This document shows positions 7,090 to 16,655 of a DNA stretch of 64,000 nt, one piece after another. Position numbers and translations under genes: made by a program. The notes below the pieces were generated by a model, which saw only the letters and a program-made list of their open reading frames with translations, was not told the DNA's origin and did no database searches. The number at the start of each line of letters is the position of its first letter. Within the stretch, counting starts at the first letter, position 1. Source of the DNA: Costertonia aggregata (lineage in GTDB: Bacteria; Bacteroidota; Bacteroidia; Flavobacteriales; Flavobacteriaceae); contig NZ_CP058595.1 in assembly GCF_013402795.1 (NCBI RefSeq), positions 3,326,001 through 3,390,000 of the forward strand, given 5' to 3'.

Positions 7090-10008
7090 ATGGAAAAAAA
7101 ATTACACTATCTTATCTTCCCTTTTTTGATTGCCTTCTTTTGGGCCAATGGTCAGCAAAACCCTTTAAGGGTTTCCGATAGTCTCGCTCAACAGGGTTGG
7201 GTAAATTCAACCTATAACGGAATGACCTTAGAAGAGAAAATTGGTCAATTGTTTATGGTAATGGTCGCTTCGAACGATACCAAAACAAATACCGACAAGG
7301 TAAAAAAGCTTATTACCGAGCATCAAATAGGTGGAGTTATTTTTTCAAAAGGAGGTCCGGTACGGCAGGCTAAACTCACGAATACCTATCAAGCATTATC
7401 CAAAACACCACTGTTGGTGGGTCTGGATGCGGAATGGGGCTTGGCCATGCGGTTAGATTCTACCTATGCTTTCCCATGGAATATGACCTTAGGGGCGATA
7501 ACCGATAGTTCTATCGTTGAAAAGGTGGGTAAACGAATAGGGGAGCATGCTAAACGTCTGGGAGTGCATATCAACTTTGCACCGGATGTTGACATCAACA
7601 CAAATCCTAAAAATCCAATTATCGGGAATCGTTCCTTTGGTGAGGACAGGAATAGCGTTACGCGCAATGGTATCGCTTTTATGAAGGGAATGCAAAGCGC
7701 GGGTGTACTGACCAGCGGAAAGCACTTTCCCGGGCATGGCGATACATCGGTAGATTCTCATAAAGCCCTACCCAAAATCGATTTTACAAGACAAAGGTTG
7801 GACAGTATAGAAATGTATCCCTACGAAAACTTGATTCAAGAAGGATTGAGCAGTATCATGGTCGCCCATCTGAGCGTACCCGCTCTGGAAATACAAGAGG
7901 AGATACCATCGTCATTATCCGAACAGATTATTTCCGGCATTTTAAAAGAGGAAATGGGTTTTCAAGGCCTGGTTTTTACCGATGCATTGAATATGAAAGG
8001 CGTATCGGATTATGCCGAAGATGGTAAAACCGAACTTGCTGCTTTTTTGGCAGGTAATGATATGTTGTTGATGCCCAAAGACCTAGAAAAGGCTAAAGAA
8101 GCACTGCTTAAGGCATATGAAAGGGGAAGAATAACAGAGCAGCGATTATCGCAATCCGTCAAAAAAATATTGATGGCCAAATTCAAAGTCGGCTTACATA
8201 AATATGAGCCTGTTGTCTTGGATAGCCTTAATGAGGATTTGAATACATTGGCAGATGATTTACTATATGAAGAAGCTATAGAAAATGCGATCACCGTTGT
8301 AAAAAACAACTTTTCACTCTTACCCATCAAAAAACTGGAAAATAAAAAAATCGCCTATGTGAAATTCGGTGATGATGACGGTACACCATTTCTAAAGGAG
8401 CTAAATAAATACACCATAGTCGATGAAATTGATGGAAAGGATGTCGCTAGTCTCAAAAAGAAACTCACCGGGTACAATTTGGTAATAGTTAGTTTGCATA
8501 AGAGTAATGCTAGCCCTTGGAAAGGATATAAATTTACTGATAATGAGTTGTTTTGGTTAGAAGAGATAGCTAGGGATAGAGGTTCAAATACCATTCTTAC
8601 AACCTATACGAAGCCCTATTCGCTATTGGATGTTACGTCATTTGATAATTTGGATGCTGTAGTGGTCGGATATCAAAATAGTGAACTGGCGCAACAAAAA
8701 ATGGCCCAATTACTTTTTGGGGCGATTCCCGCCAAGGGAAAATTGCCTGTTAGCATAGGGTCTGGATTTCCTGCAGGTACTGGAGTTTTGCTAAACGATT
8801 TGGATAGGTTGGGATATAGTTTTCCGGAACGTGTAGGTTTTAGCTCAGAAAAACTTACTCAAGTAGATACTTTGGTACAGGTAGGTCTAGATTCCTTGAT
8901 GTTCCCTGGAGCCCAAGTGCTGATTGCCCGTAGGGGCAAGGTCATATATAACAAAAGTTTTGGAAAGCCCACATACGAGTCAAAAGAGATTTTGACCAAC
9001 GAGCATATTTTTGATTTGGCCTCCTTGACCAAAATACTGGCGACCGTACCCATGGTCATGAAAATGGAGGAAGAGAATAAAATAGCCCTTAACACCACTT
9101 TTCAAGATATGATACCTGCTTATGCGGAATCTGAATTGAAAGACGTTACGGTTTTGAAGGCTTTGTCCCATTATGGTAGGTTACCGGCTTGGATCGCTTT
9201 TTATGTAAGCACGTTGGACAAAAAAAGAAAACCCTCGACCGAATTCTACAGAACATCGCCTTCTGATGGATTTTCGATTAAGGTAACCGATAAACTATAC
9301 CTGACCGATGCTTACAAAGATTCAATTTATAATAGAATCGGTAGACAAGAGTTAAAATCCAACCGATACAGATACAGTGATGTTGCCTATTATGTATTTA
9401 AAAAATACATTGAAAATACCTATGGAAAACGCCTAGATAACTTGGCCAACGATTTTTTGTACAACCCGCTGGGAGCTTATAAGACCACCTATAATCCGTT
9501 GGAAAAGTTTCCAAAGAATAAAATTGTGCCTTCTGAAATCGATAAATATTACAGGTACGATGTAGTACAGGGTTATGTTCATGATATGGGCGCCGCCATG
9601 CAGGGCGGGGTGGGAGGCCATGCCGGACTTTTCAGCAATTCTAACGATATCGCCAAAATCATGCAAATGTACCTGCAAGGCGGCATTTATGGTGGCGAGC
9701 GTTTTTTGGATTCACGTACCATTGAAAAATTCAATAAGTGCTATTTTTGCGATGAAAATGTACGCCGTGGTGTTGGTTTTGACAAGCCCGATTTAAGGAG
9801 CGGCAACCCTACCTGTGGTTGCGTCTCTCGAAAAAGCTTTGGCCACAGTGGCTTTACAGGCACGTATACGTGGGCCGACCCAGAGGAAGAAATCGTTTAT
9901 GTTTTTCTTTCGAATAGGACCTATCCTACCGCATCGAACACACTTTTGGTCAAATCAAGCTTAAGAACCAGGATTCAACAGGCTATTTATGATGCTATCA
10001 TAAATTAA
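7090..10008 (+). CDS. GH3 beta-N-acetylglucosaminidase (NagZ-like) fused to serine beta-lactamase-like hydrolase
   Basis: This is a two-enzyme fusion. A secretion signal occupies residues 1-21. Residues about 30-370 are a glycoside hydrolase family 3 domain with the NagZ signature KHFPGHGDTSVDSHK (from about residue 211) and the nucleophile Asp in FTDALNMKG (about residue 298). A GH3 C-terminal-like domain follows to about 570. Residues about 590-970 are a class C beta-lactamase/penicillin-binding-protein-like domain with SLTK (about 645-648), YSD (about 761-763) and HSG (about 918-920). Together they suggest periplasmic turnover of peptidoglycan fragments: GlcNAc removal by the first domain and peptide or ester cleavage by the second. 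Such fusions are known in Bacteroidota. Downstream bshA begins 16 bases after the stop. Confidence 0.9.
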   Translation: MEKKLHYLIFPFLIAFFWANGQQNPLRVSDSLAQQGWVNSTYNGMTLEEKIGQLFMVMVASNDTKTNTDKVKKLITEHQIGGVIFSKGGPVRQAKLTNTYQALSKTPLLVGLDAEWGLAMRLDSTYAFPWNMTLGAITDSSIVEKVGKRIGEHAKRLGVHINFAPDVDINTNPKNPIIGNRSFGEDRNSVTRNGIAFMKGMQSAGVLTSGKHFPGHGDTSVDSHKALPKIDFTRQRLDSIEMYPYENLIQEGLSSIMVAHLSVPALEIQEEIPSSLSEQIISGILKEEMGFQGLVFTDALNMKGVSDYAEDGKTELAAFLAGNDMLLMPKDLEKAKEALLKAYERGRITEQRLSQSVKKILMAKFKVGLHKYEPVVLDSLNEDLNTLADDLLYEEAIENAITVVKNNFSLLPIKKLENKKIAYVKFGDDDGTPFLKELNKYTIVDEIDGKDVASLKKKLTGYNLVIVSLHKSNASPWKGYKFTDNELFWLEEIARDRGSNTILTTYTKPYSLLDVTSFDNLDAVVVGYQNSELAQQKMAQLLFGAIPAKGKLPVSIGSGFPAGTGVLLNDLDRLGYSFPERVGFSSEKLTQVDTLVQVGLDSLMFPGAQVLIARRGKVIYNKSFGKPTYESKEILTNEHIFDLASLTKILATVPMVMKMEEENKIALNTTFQDMIPAYAESELKDVTVLKALSHYGRLPAWIAFYVSTLDKKRKPSTEFYRTSPSDGFSIKVTDKLYLTDAYKDSIYNRIGRQELKSNRYRYSDVAYYVFKKYIENTYGKRLDNLANDFLYNPLGAYKTTYNPLEKFPKNKIVPSEIDKYYRYDVVQGYVHDMGAAMQGGVGGHAGLFSNSNDIAKIMQMYLQGGIYGGERFLDSRTIEKFNKCYFCDENVRRGVGFDKPDLRSGNPTCGCVSRKSFGHSGFTGTYTWADPEEEIVYVFLSNRTYPTASNTLLVKSSLRTRIQQAIYDAIIN

Positions 10009-10024
10009 ATAGTAATTTAGTAAA

Positions 10025-11167
10025 ATGAAGATTGCTATAGTATGTTATCCAACTTTTGGTGGTAGTGGCGTGGTTGCGACAGAACTGGGCATTGCCCTTG
10101 CCAACCGTGGCCACGAAGTGCATTTTGTGACTTACAAACAACCAGTGCGTCTAGAGCTTTTGAGCAACAGAATCCATTTTCACGAGGTACACGTTCCTGA
10201 ATATCCATTGTTTCAATACCAACCTTATGAGCTGGCCTTATCCAGTAAATTGGTAGATACGGTAAAATTATACGGTATTGAATTACTGCATGTACATTAT
10301 GCCATTCCCCATGCCTATGCAGGCTATATGGCCAAACAAATGCTAAAGGAAGAGGGCATTTACATTCCTATGATAACTACCCTTCACGGGACCGATATTA
10401 CATTGGTGGGTAAACATCCTTTTTATAAGCCTGCGGTTACATTCAGCATAAACAAGTCAGATGTGGTTACCTCGGTATCAGAAAATTTAAAACAGAGCAC
10501 TCAAGATATCTTTGATATCAAAAAGGAGATTGAGGTAATTCCTAATTTTATTGATAAGAGAAAATACAGTTCAAGCTTTACCGACTGTCAACGTTCGCTA
10601 ATGGCAAATGATGACGAGAGAATAGTCACCCATATCAGTAATTTCAGGAAGGTAAAACGTATACCGGATGTAATCCGCATTTTCGAGAAAATTCAAAAAA
10701 GTATCCCCGCCAAATTGATTATGGTAGGCGAGGGGCCCGAAAAAGAAGGTGCCGAACTTTTGTGCGAACAATTGGGTATTTCCGATAAAGTGATTTTCTT
10801 GGGGAACAGTAACGAAATAGATAGAATTCTATGTTTTTCCGATTTGTTTTTGCTACCATCGGAATCGGAAAGTTTTGGTCTTGCGGCTTTGGAGGCCATG
10901 ATTAACAAAGTAGCCATAATATCCAGTAATACTGGAGGAATACCCGAGGTAAACAAACAGGGTATTACGGGTTATTTGAGCGATGTAGGCAATGTTGACG
11001 AAATGGCGCAAAATGCCCTCAGCATACTAAAAGACGATACAGTTCTAGAAAGGTTTAAGGAGAGAGCTGTAGAAACTGCTTTGAACTTCGATATTTTAAA
11101 TATTCTACCGTTATATGAGGAAGTGTATGAGAGGGCATATAGATCCAGATTTAAAAATTCATACTAA
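10025..11167 (+). CDS. bshA: N-acetyl-alpha-D-glucosaminyl L-malate synthase BshA
   Basis: This is a GT4 glycosyltransferase that joins GlcNAc from UDP-GlcNAc to L-malate, the first step of bacillithiol synthesis. The N-terminus MKIAIVCYPTFGGSGVVATE and the segment TTLHGTDITLVG are close to the BshA signatures. The C-terminal half has the GT-B donor-site motif around SESFGLAALEAM. The length of 380 residues matches the family. There is no signal peptide, so it is cytoplasmic. It sits between the GH3 fusion and a small lipoprotein gene whose ATG lies two bases after its stop. Confidence 0.95.
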   Translation: MKIAIVCYPTFGGSGVVATELGIALANRGHEVHFVTYKQPVRLELLSNRIHFHEVHVPEYPLFQYQPYELALSSKLVDTVKLYGIELLHVHYAIPHAYAGYMAKQMLKEEGIYIPMITTLHGTDITLVGKHPFYKPAVTFSINKSDVVTSVSENLKQSTQDIFDIKKEIEVIPNFIDKRKYSSSFTDCQRSLMANDDERIVTHISNFRKVKRIPDVIRIFEKIQKSIPAKLIMVGEGPEKEGAELLCEQLGISDKVIFLGNSNEIDRILCFSDLFLLPSESESFGLAALEAMINKVAIISSNTGGIPEVNKQGITGYLSDVGNVDEMAQNALSILKDDTVLERFKERAVETALNFDILNILPLYEEVYERAYRSRFKNSY

Positions 11168-11168
11168 T

Positions 11169-11609
11169 ATGCGTTTTTTAGTACTCCTTTTTTTTACACT
11201 CTCAATTTCGTGCAAAACCCAGTCTGCCAAGAACACAAAGTACGATTCGTCCCGGTACGCCCCAAATATGATTTTACAGGATAATTATTCCGGTTCGGAA
11301 ACATCTGAAAATGTCGTCATTCGAAACAATAAGGAACTACATGGTTTTTTCGCACAGGTCAATAAAACCAGAAAACCGGGAATACCCGTTCCGACAATTG
11401 ATTTTACCAAAGAAATGGTTGTCGCCATATGTTCGGGAAAAGTTGATGGCAATGTAATGCCAAAACTTTCGTGGGTCAAAGAGGATGATGAAACCATAAC
11501 CTTCAACGTAGCTAAAGAACCTCTAAATAAAGCTGATGTAACATCAAGCACCTCTCCCTTTCGTCTATATAAAATACCCCTTACCGCAAAGACGATTTCT
11601 TTTAAATAA
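11169..11609 (+). CDS. Small lipoprotein, PrcB-like C-terminal domain
   Basis: The frame is open from 11115, but I start at the ATG at 11169 because it immediately gives a lipoprotein signal (MRFLVLLFFTLSISC, with Cys15 as the lipid-bearing residue). The start at 11115 would overlap bshA and bury that signal. The mature protein of about 130 residues resembles the PrcB C-terminal fold, with the segments DFTKEMVVAICSGK and RLYKIPLT. PrcB-type proteins are linked to protease complexes in spirochaetes; in Flavobacteriia the role is unknown. It is likely cotranscribed with bshA. Confidence 0.72.
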   Translation: MRFLVLLFFTLSISCKTQSAKNTKYDSSRYAPNMILQDNYSGSETSENVVIRNNKELHGFFAQVNKTRKPGIPVPTIDFTKEMVVAICSGKVDGNVMPKLSWVKEDDETITFNVAKEPLNKADVTSSTSPFRLYKIPLTAKTISFK

Positions 11610-11689
11610 CCAACGCATCAAGTTACGTTCCTAATATCGAGTATTTCTACGCTTCACGGTGGTAAGTTTACCGTTTTGTTCATTTGGAA

Positions 11690-11697
11690 TAATTTTG
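11690..11697 (+). promoter_or_regulatory. Candidate -7 element (TAATTTTG) for the OmpA gene
   Basis: The eight bases match the Bacteroidota housekeeping -7 consensus TAnnTTTG exactly and lie 28 bases before the ATG at 11726. No well-placed -33 TTG is visible, so this rests on one element only. Confidence 0.35.
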
Positions 11698-11725
11698 TGT
11701 TACCTAACTCCCAAATCTTTACGTA

Positions 11726-12910
11726 ATGAAAATATTTAAGCTCTGTCTATTCGTTTTGGTATGCGGTTTTGTTAACATTGTTGCGTGCCAAGAAATAAAT
11801 ATAGCGCCTAAAGACTCCATCGTACAAAGCTCATGGATGTTTGGAGTAGGATATAACATTGTCGATGATTCCGCTACACCTTTTGGTTGGGACTTTATTA
11901 GGATCAAGGATACTTGGAACGCAGTTCCCTACCCATCAAGGTTAAGTATTGGTAAGTTTTGGAAAAACGGTATTGGAGTGACCGTGATAGGAACGTACAA
12001 CAAGTATGAGGAAGGAAAATTAGTTGACGGTCAAATAAACGCAACGGAACGTGATTACTTTGCACTTGATTTTATGGGGAGTTACGACCTAAATAAAATA
12101 GTGGGCCATACCGGATGGTTTGATCCATATGTACACATGGGGGCTGGGTACAGCTCAATCGGTGGTGCTGCAAGGACCACACTCAACGCAGGTTATGGTT
12201 TTAGGATATGGCTTAATGAAAAATGGGGTATTGATTTGAATACTATCGGAAAATGGGGATTGGGAGAAGCAGAGAAATCCACAAAACAGCTGCAACATGC
12301 AGCTGCAATCGTGTATCAATTTGATATCAATAAAGGGTTGACCAAAAGAGGAATAAAAAAGCTGGAACTATTAGAGGCCATAGAAAAGAAAGAAAAGATA
12401 TACCAAGATTCCTTGGCAACCGAACTGGAATACCTAGAGAAGGCAAAGCTTTTGGCAAAGAGATTGGAGCATGAAAAAGAAATGGCAAGGCTGGCACAGT
12501 TGCAAAAGGATAAAGATGATATAGAAAAAACGAGAAAATCGGATATAGAAAATACAATTAAACAAATAGGAAGTGTTTATTTTGATTTGAATTCTTCTTA
12601 TCTTAATCCAGAATCTAAAAACAAGTTAAATAGCTTGGCCCAGCTATTCAAAAACTCCCCCAAATTAAAAATTCAGATGACATCACATACCGACTCTCGT
12701 GGCGGTGGTGCGTATAATATGTGGTTGTCCGAAAGGCGACTGAAACGAACTATGGACTATTTAGCATCAAAAGGTGTTGAAACATCCAAGATTGATGGAA
12801 AAAGTTTTGGAGAACAACATATTATGAATGAATGCAAAAATGGTGTCAAGTGTCCTGAAAGTAAGCATAGGGTAAATAGAAGGGTGGAGTTTATAATTAT
12901 GGATCTTTAA
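11726..12910 (+). CDS. OmpA-family outer membrane protein
   Basis: A signal peptide (residues 1-21, ending VACQ) leads to an N-terminal beta-barrel of about 170 residues with glycine- and aromatic-rich strands. Next comes a charged helical stretch (about 212-275, rich in Glu, Lys and Leu) that is probably a coiled coil. The C-terminal OmpA domain (about 280-394) has the peptidoglycan-binding signatures MTSHTDSRGG and NRRVEF, while the YFDLNSSYLNPESK segment marks its first strand. The protein should link the outer membrane to the cell wall. It is the last core-type gene before the polysaccharide locus; the first MBOAT gene begins 16 bases after its stop. Confidence 0.88.
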   Translation: MKIFKLCLFVLVCGFVNIVACQEINIAPKDSIVQSSWMFGVGYNIVDDSATPFGWDFIRIKDTWNAVPYPSRLSIGKFWKNGIGVTVIGTYNKYEEGKLVDGQINATERDYFALDFMGSYDLNKIVGHTGWFDPYVHMGAGYSSIGGAARTTLNAGYGFRIWLNEKWGIDLNTIGKWGLGEAEKSTKQLQHAAAIVYQFDINKGLTKRGIKKLELLEAIEKKEKIYQDSLATELEYLEKAKLLAKRLEHEKEMARLAQLQKDKDDIEKTRKSDIENTIKQIGSVYFDLNSSYLNPESKNKLNSLAQLFKNSPKLKIQMTSHTDSRGGGAYNMWLSERRLKRTMDYLASKGVETSKIDGKSFGEQHIMNECKNGVKCPESKHRVNRRVEFIIMDL

Positions 12911-12926
12911 AAACCGGAGAAACTAA

Positions 12927-14381
12927 ATGCTATTCAATTCACTGGAGTATTTTATTTTTCTACCTGTTGTATTTATGCTTTATTGGTTCGTTTTCAATAA
13001 AAGGATAAATGTTCAGAATCTTTTGGTATTGTTGGCCAGCTACTTTTTTTACGGTCTTTGGGATTGGCGTTTTCTTTTTTTGATCATGGCGAGTACCATC
13101 GTAGATTATATGGTAGGTCTTGCAATACACAAAAACGATACCGATAGGAAAAAACAAAAATTTTGGCTTTGGGCCAGTATTATTTTCAATATTTCCCTGT
13201 TGGGCTTTTTTAAATACTATAATTTCTTTGCCGATTCTTTTATGGATATGTTCCAACTGTTCGGCTATACGATCAAGAGCAGTTGGACGTTGAATATCAT
13301 CTTACCCGTGGGTATATCTTTCTATACTTTCCAGACGATGTCCTATTCACTGGATATTTATTACAAACGTATTGAACCCACTAAGAATTTATTGTCCTTT
13401 GCAACATTTGTCGCTTTTTTTCCACAATTGGTGGCGGGTCCTATAGAGAGGGCTTCCAATCTACTGGGCCAGATTACGAAAAAAAGGGTTTTCAGCTATG
13501 ACCAAACTGTTGAAGGCATTAAACTGATATTATGGGGCTTGTTCAAAAAAATGGTCATAGCCGATGGTCTGGCACCCATTGTTGATGATATTTTTGCCAA
13601 TTATGGCATGTACCCTGCCTCTACGCTGATTTTGGGGGTCACGTTGTTCAGTTTTCAGGTATATGGGGATTTTAGCGGGTATTCCGATATGGCTATCGGT
13701 ACGGCAAAAATGTTTGGCATCGAGCTGATGTCCAACTTTAAATTCCCCAATTTTTCCAGAAATGTAGCGGAATATTGGCAAAGATGGCATATTTCACTAT
13801 CCACTTGGTTTAGGCACTATGTTTATATACCGTTAGGTGGCTCAAGAGTAAGCAAACTATTATCGGTAAGGAACATTTGTATCATTTTTTTGGTCAGTGG
13901 ATTTTGGCATGGTGCCAATTGGACATTTATTTTTTGGGGTGCGTTTCATGCGTTGGCCTTTATTCCTGTTTTTCTTATGGGCAGAAATACCATTTATAAA
14001 AATTCGGTAGTTGCAGAAAATACGGTCCTGCCCACAATCAAAGAATTGGGACAATTGATCTTGACCTTTTCAATAGTGACTTTTTCAAGGATATTTTTTA
14101 GGTCGGAATCCTTGACCGATTCGTTTAACTATATATCCAGGATTTTTTTAAACTTTGAATATTCGGAGTATCGACATCCCATGGGATACAGAATGATAGA
14201 TTACTTTGTACTTATAGGAGTTTTTGTCTTTTATGAATATTTGATACGTAGGGATGAGCGAAACCCTTTCAAGTTCAAGAATAAATACGTTCGTTTTGTA
14301 TTATATTCACTGGTGATATTGCTTATTCTCCTATTTTATGATGATAATGTGGATAGATCCTTTATATACTTTCAATTTTAA
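12927..14381 (+). CDS. MBOAT O-acyltransferase (AlgI/DltB family), pair 1
   Basis: This polytopic membrane protein of 484 residues belongs to the membrane-bound O-acyltransferase family that feeds acyl groups across the membrane for glycan modification. Family marks are the N-terminus MLFNSLEYFIFLPVVF, PQLVAGPIERASNLL, WQRWHISLSTWFRHYVYIPL, and the catalytic histidine in SGFWHGANWTF. It ends in FIYFQF, as do the other three MBOATs of this window. About ten hydrophobic segments are visible. It is followed six bases later by an SGNH-type gene, which is the usual acetyl-acceptor partner (compare AlgI with AlgJ/AlgX). The acyl group and the target glycan are not known. Confidence 0.92.
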   Translation: MLFNSLEYFIFLPVVFMLYWFVFNKRINVQNLLVLLASYFFYGLWDWRFLFLIMASTIVDYMVGLAIHKNDTDRKKQKFWLWASIIFNISLLGFFKYYNFFADSFMDMFQLFGYTIKSSWTLNIILPVGISFYTFQTMSYSLDIYYKRIEPTKNLLSFATFVAFFPQLVAGPIERASNLLGQITKKRVFSYDQTVEGIKLILWGLFKKMVIADGLAPIVDDIFANYGMYPASTLILGVTLFSFQVYGDFSGYSDMAIGTAKMFGIELMSNFKFPNFSRNVAEYWQRWHISLSTWFRHYVYIPLGGSRVSKLLSVRNICIIFLVSGFWHGANWTFIFWGAFHALAFIPVFLMGRNTIYKNSVVAENTVLPTIKELGQLILTFSIVTFSRIFFRSESLTDSFNYISRIFLNFEYSEYRHPMGYRMIDYFVLIGVFVFYEYLIRRDERNPFKFKNKYVRFVLYSLVILLILLFYDDNVDRSFIYFQF

Positions 14382-14387
14382 TCGTAT

Positions 14388-15374
14388 TTGATTTTGAAAA
14401 AACTTTTTATCAAATTATTTTCCTACGGTATTCTTTTTGTAATTTCTTTGGAAATACTGGTGCGTGTATTCCACTTGGCCAAGGACACGCCGGTTAGGTT
14501 TGCAGACGAACGAAAAGTTGAAAAATGGGTGCCGAACCAAAAAGGGCATTCCGTTACGGGGAACCGTAGGCAGAATTTTTCGGAATATCGTATCAATAGC
14601 TCTGGTTTCAATTCGTACCGAGAATTTTCACCTTCTAGGGAGAAGGTAGAAATAGCTCTTGTTGGCGACTCTTTCATTGAAGGTTTTCATCAAAATTATT
14701 ATAATTCCATAGGTAGAAAAATAGAAAATAAGCTACCTAAGGTAGAAGTTTACGAATATGGATATGCAGGTTATGATCTGGCCGACCAACTGCACCTAAT
14801 AAACGTTTACAAAGAGCAATTTGATTTGATTGATATCGTAATCTTAGGGTTAAAATTTGAAAACGACCTTACAAGACCAAAGTATGAAGTTGTACAAAGC
14901 CGACTAGCGTTAGAATCAAAAACCAATAGACTGATCAAAAAGAGCAAGCTTCTCGTTTACCTTAATAGTATTGGTGTTATATCTAATATCAGAAGTTTTG
15001 TAAACGACACCAAGTATCTGATCAGGTTTAAAAACAAAGGTAAAAATGCACGTACAAATCAAAACAAACAAAATAATGGGAAAGGCAAATACGAAGAATA
15101 TTTAAAAAATTTTGAATCACTGGTAAGCACTTATGGTTTTGACAAAAAAAGATTTTATTTTCTGATAGATGAGACGATCACCCCTTCAAAATTTTTAGAC
15201 TACCTCAAAATAAATAATTACAGGTTTATCAAAATCGGGGAAAGCCTGAAGCAAAGTGAAAAACCTGTAACGCTAATATACGATAGGCATTGGAACGATA
15301 GGGGGAGAGATATAGTTGCTAAAGAAATTCTTAAAAAAACAAAGCACAAAAAATTGGGTTTTCATGAAGAATAG
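14388..15374 (+). CDS. Membrane-anchored SGNH/AlgX-like acyltransferase partner, pair 1
   Basis: The protein has an N-terminal membrane anchor (residues 5-27) and an extracytoplasmic SGNH-type domain. Block I is GDSF with Ser95. The C-terminal block is DRHWNDRG with Asp299 and His301, which resembles the DxHW motif of AlgX/AlgJ acetyltransferases. It probably receives the acyl group exported by the preceding MBOAT and places it on a polysaccharide. The start is TTG at 14388; a second TTG lies two codons on, and no ATG is near. The C-terminal 30 residues are lysine-rich. The next gene is a GNAT-like protein on the same strand. Confidence 0.78.
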   Translation: MILKKLFIKLFSYGILFVISLEILVRVFHLAKDTPVRFADERKVEKWVPNQKGHSVTGNRRQNFSEYRINSSGFNSYREFSPSREKVEIALVGDSFIEGFHQNYYNSIGRKIENKLPKVEVYEYGYAGYDLADQLHLINVYKEQFDLIDIVILGLKFENDLTRPKYEVVQSRLALESKTNRLIKKSKLLVYLNSIGVISNIRSFVNDTKYLIRFKNKGKNARTNQNKQNNGKGKYEEYLKNFESLVSTYGFDKKRFYFLIDETITPSKFLDYLKINNYRFIKIGESLKQSEKPVTLIYDRHWNDRGRDIVAKEILKKTKHKKLGFHEE

Positions 15375-15449
15375 CGGTCACACATTTTTTGGTTTGGCAT
15401 GATTCGTTCCATTCGATCAAAACATTTAATACAACAACAAGCATAGTGT

Positions 15450-16655
15450 ATGGGTTTTTTGAAAAATATTGAGCTCAATTTTACAGAGGATTTTTTTGAG
15501 AAATTGGATACTCCGTATTTCTATAACTCAGTCATCAACAAAACAACATCGAAACAAAAGTATTTGAATGTTTGCAATGACGTCATCAAAGAAAACAAGG
15601 ACAATATCTATCTGGTACATTTTATACCGCCATTTTTAGAGTTGTCATTAAATACCCAACCTGCTGTATATTCTCGGTTTTCGTTCAACCACTTCGTAGG
15701 CCTTTTATGCAATTTGACCGATTGCACAAATGCAGATGATTATATGGTAAAACAATTTGGGAGTAAGGGTAGAAGAAATATTTTGGCCCGATTAAGGAGA
15801 CTGGAGACTTGTTTTGATATTAAATATAAAATGTTTGACGGTAATATAGGGAAAGACGAATGCAAGGGATTGATGGAAAAATTTAGGTTAATGATAGTCA
15901 ATAGATTTGCCCAAAGGGGTATAAAACATGGCAATATAGACTACTGGGATTTTTATCAAGATTCTGCATACGATATGATAATCAATAAGAAAGCAAGTCT
16001 TTTCGTAGTATATAACAGCAATGTTCCTATAGCAATAAGCATAGGATATATGTACGAAAATATTTTTGAAAGTGCTATCAGTTCGTACGAAATTGACTAT
16101 GCGAAATTTGGTTTGGGAAATATTGTGGTTTTAAAAAAAATAGAGTGGTGTTTTGAAAATGGCTTTACTATTTTTAACATGAGATGGGGCGATTATAAAT
16201 ATAAAAGGGATTGGTGCAATACGGTATACAATTATAAAAGTGAAGTTATTTATAATGGTAAATCCTTAGTCAAAAAAATTAAGGCATTTTTTATCACAAA
16301 AAAAAGTATGGCATCTACTTATATGATAATAAATAAAGAACGTTTTAATCTACTGGCAAAAATTCGTTGGTATCTTTTATATGGCAATAGGCCAAAAGTT
16401 AAACCAACTAATGCTACATTGCCTTACAGGGTTGAGGACTGCTCTTCCAACATACAAGATAAGATCACTAAAATTAATATATATAGTCAAGAAAATAGTT
16501 TTGTTAGGAAACCGGTTTTTGATTTTCAATATGTGAATTCAGAAAAATCTTCTAACATAGAGGTTTTCAGAGTAGGGGATAAAAGGGATGAACGGGTATA
16601 TTTGGTAAAAGGGCTAAAGAAACAAAAGCTTCTATTTTTTGATAGTGTTGATTAG
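15450..16655 (+). CDS. GNAT/FemAB-like (BioF2-type) acyltransferase
   Basis: The protein is a soluble 401-residue member of the Acetyltransf_6/FemAB-like group. It is clearly paralogous to the protein at 25066: both share RRLETCFDI, an IDYxKFxLGNI segment and a WGDYKYKRDW/MGDLDYKREW segment. Such enzymes transfer acyl or aminoacyl groups to amines on cell-envelope precursors or on sugar nucleotides. The last 100 residues are variable and AT-rich. It follows the MBOAT/SGNH pair, and its stop overlaps the convergent gene at 16632 by 24 bases. The donor and acceptor cannot be read from the sequence. Confidence 0.7.
   Translation: MGFLKNIELNFTEDFFEKLDTPYFYNSVINKTTSKQKYLNVCNDVIKENKDNIYLVHFIPPFLELSLNTQPAVYSRFSFNHFVGLLCNLTDCTNADDYMVKQFGSKGRRNILARLRRLETCFDIKYKMFDGNIGKDECKGLMEKFRLMIVNRFAQRGIKHGNIDYWDFYQDSAYDMIINKKASLFVVYNSNVPIAISIGYMYENIFESAISSYEIDYAKFGLGNIVVLKKIEWCFENGFTIFNMRWGDYKYKRDWCNTVYNYKSEVIYNGKSLVKKIKAFFITKKSMASTYMIINKERFNLLAKIRWYLLYGNRPKVKPTNATLPYRVEDCSSNIQDKITKINIYSQENSFVRKPVFDFQYVNSEKSSNIEVFRVGDKRDERVYLVKGLKKQKLLFFDSVD

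Noticed and set aside
11656-11675. Small inverted repeat GGTAA-TTACC followed by a few T
   Set aside because: A two-base loop and five-base stem are too small for a convincing terminator.
12927-16655. Reading the first MBOAT/SGNH pair as part of an alginate gene cluster
   Set aside because: No alginate polymerase (Alg8/Alg44), AlgE or AlgK genes are present; the AlgX-like block alone does not show alginate.
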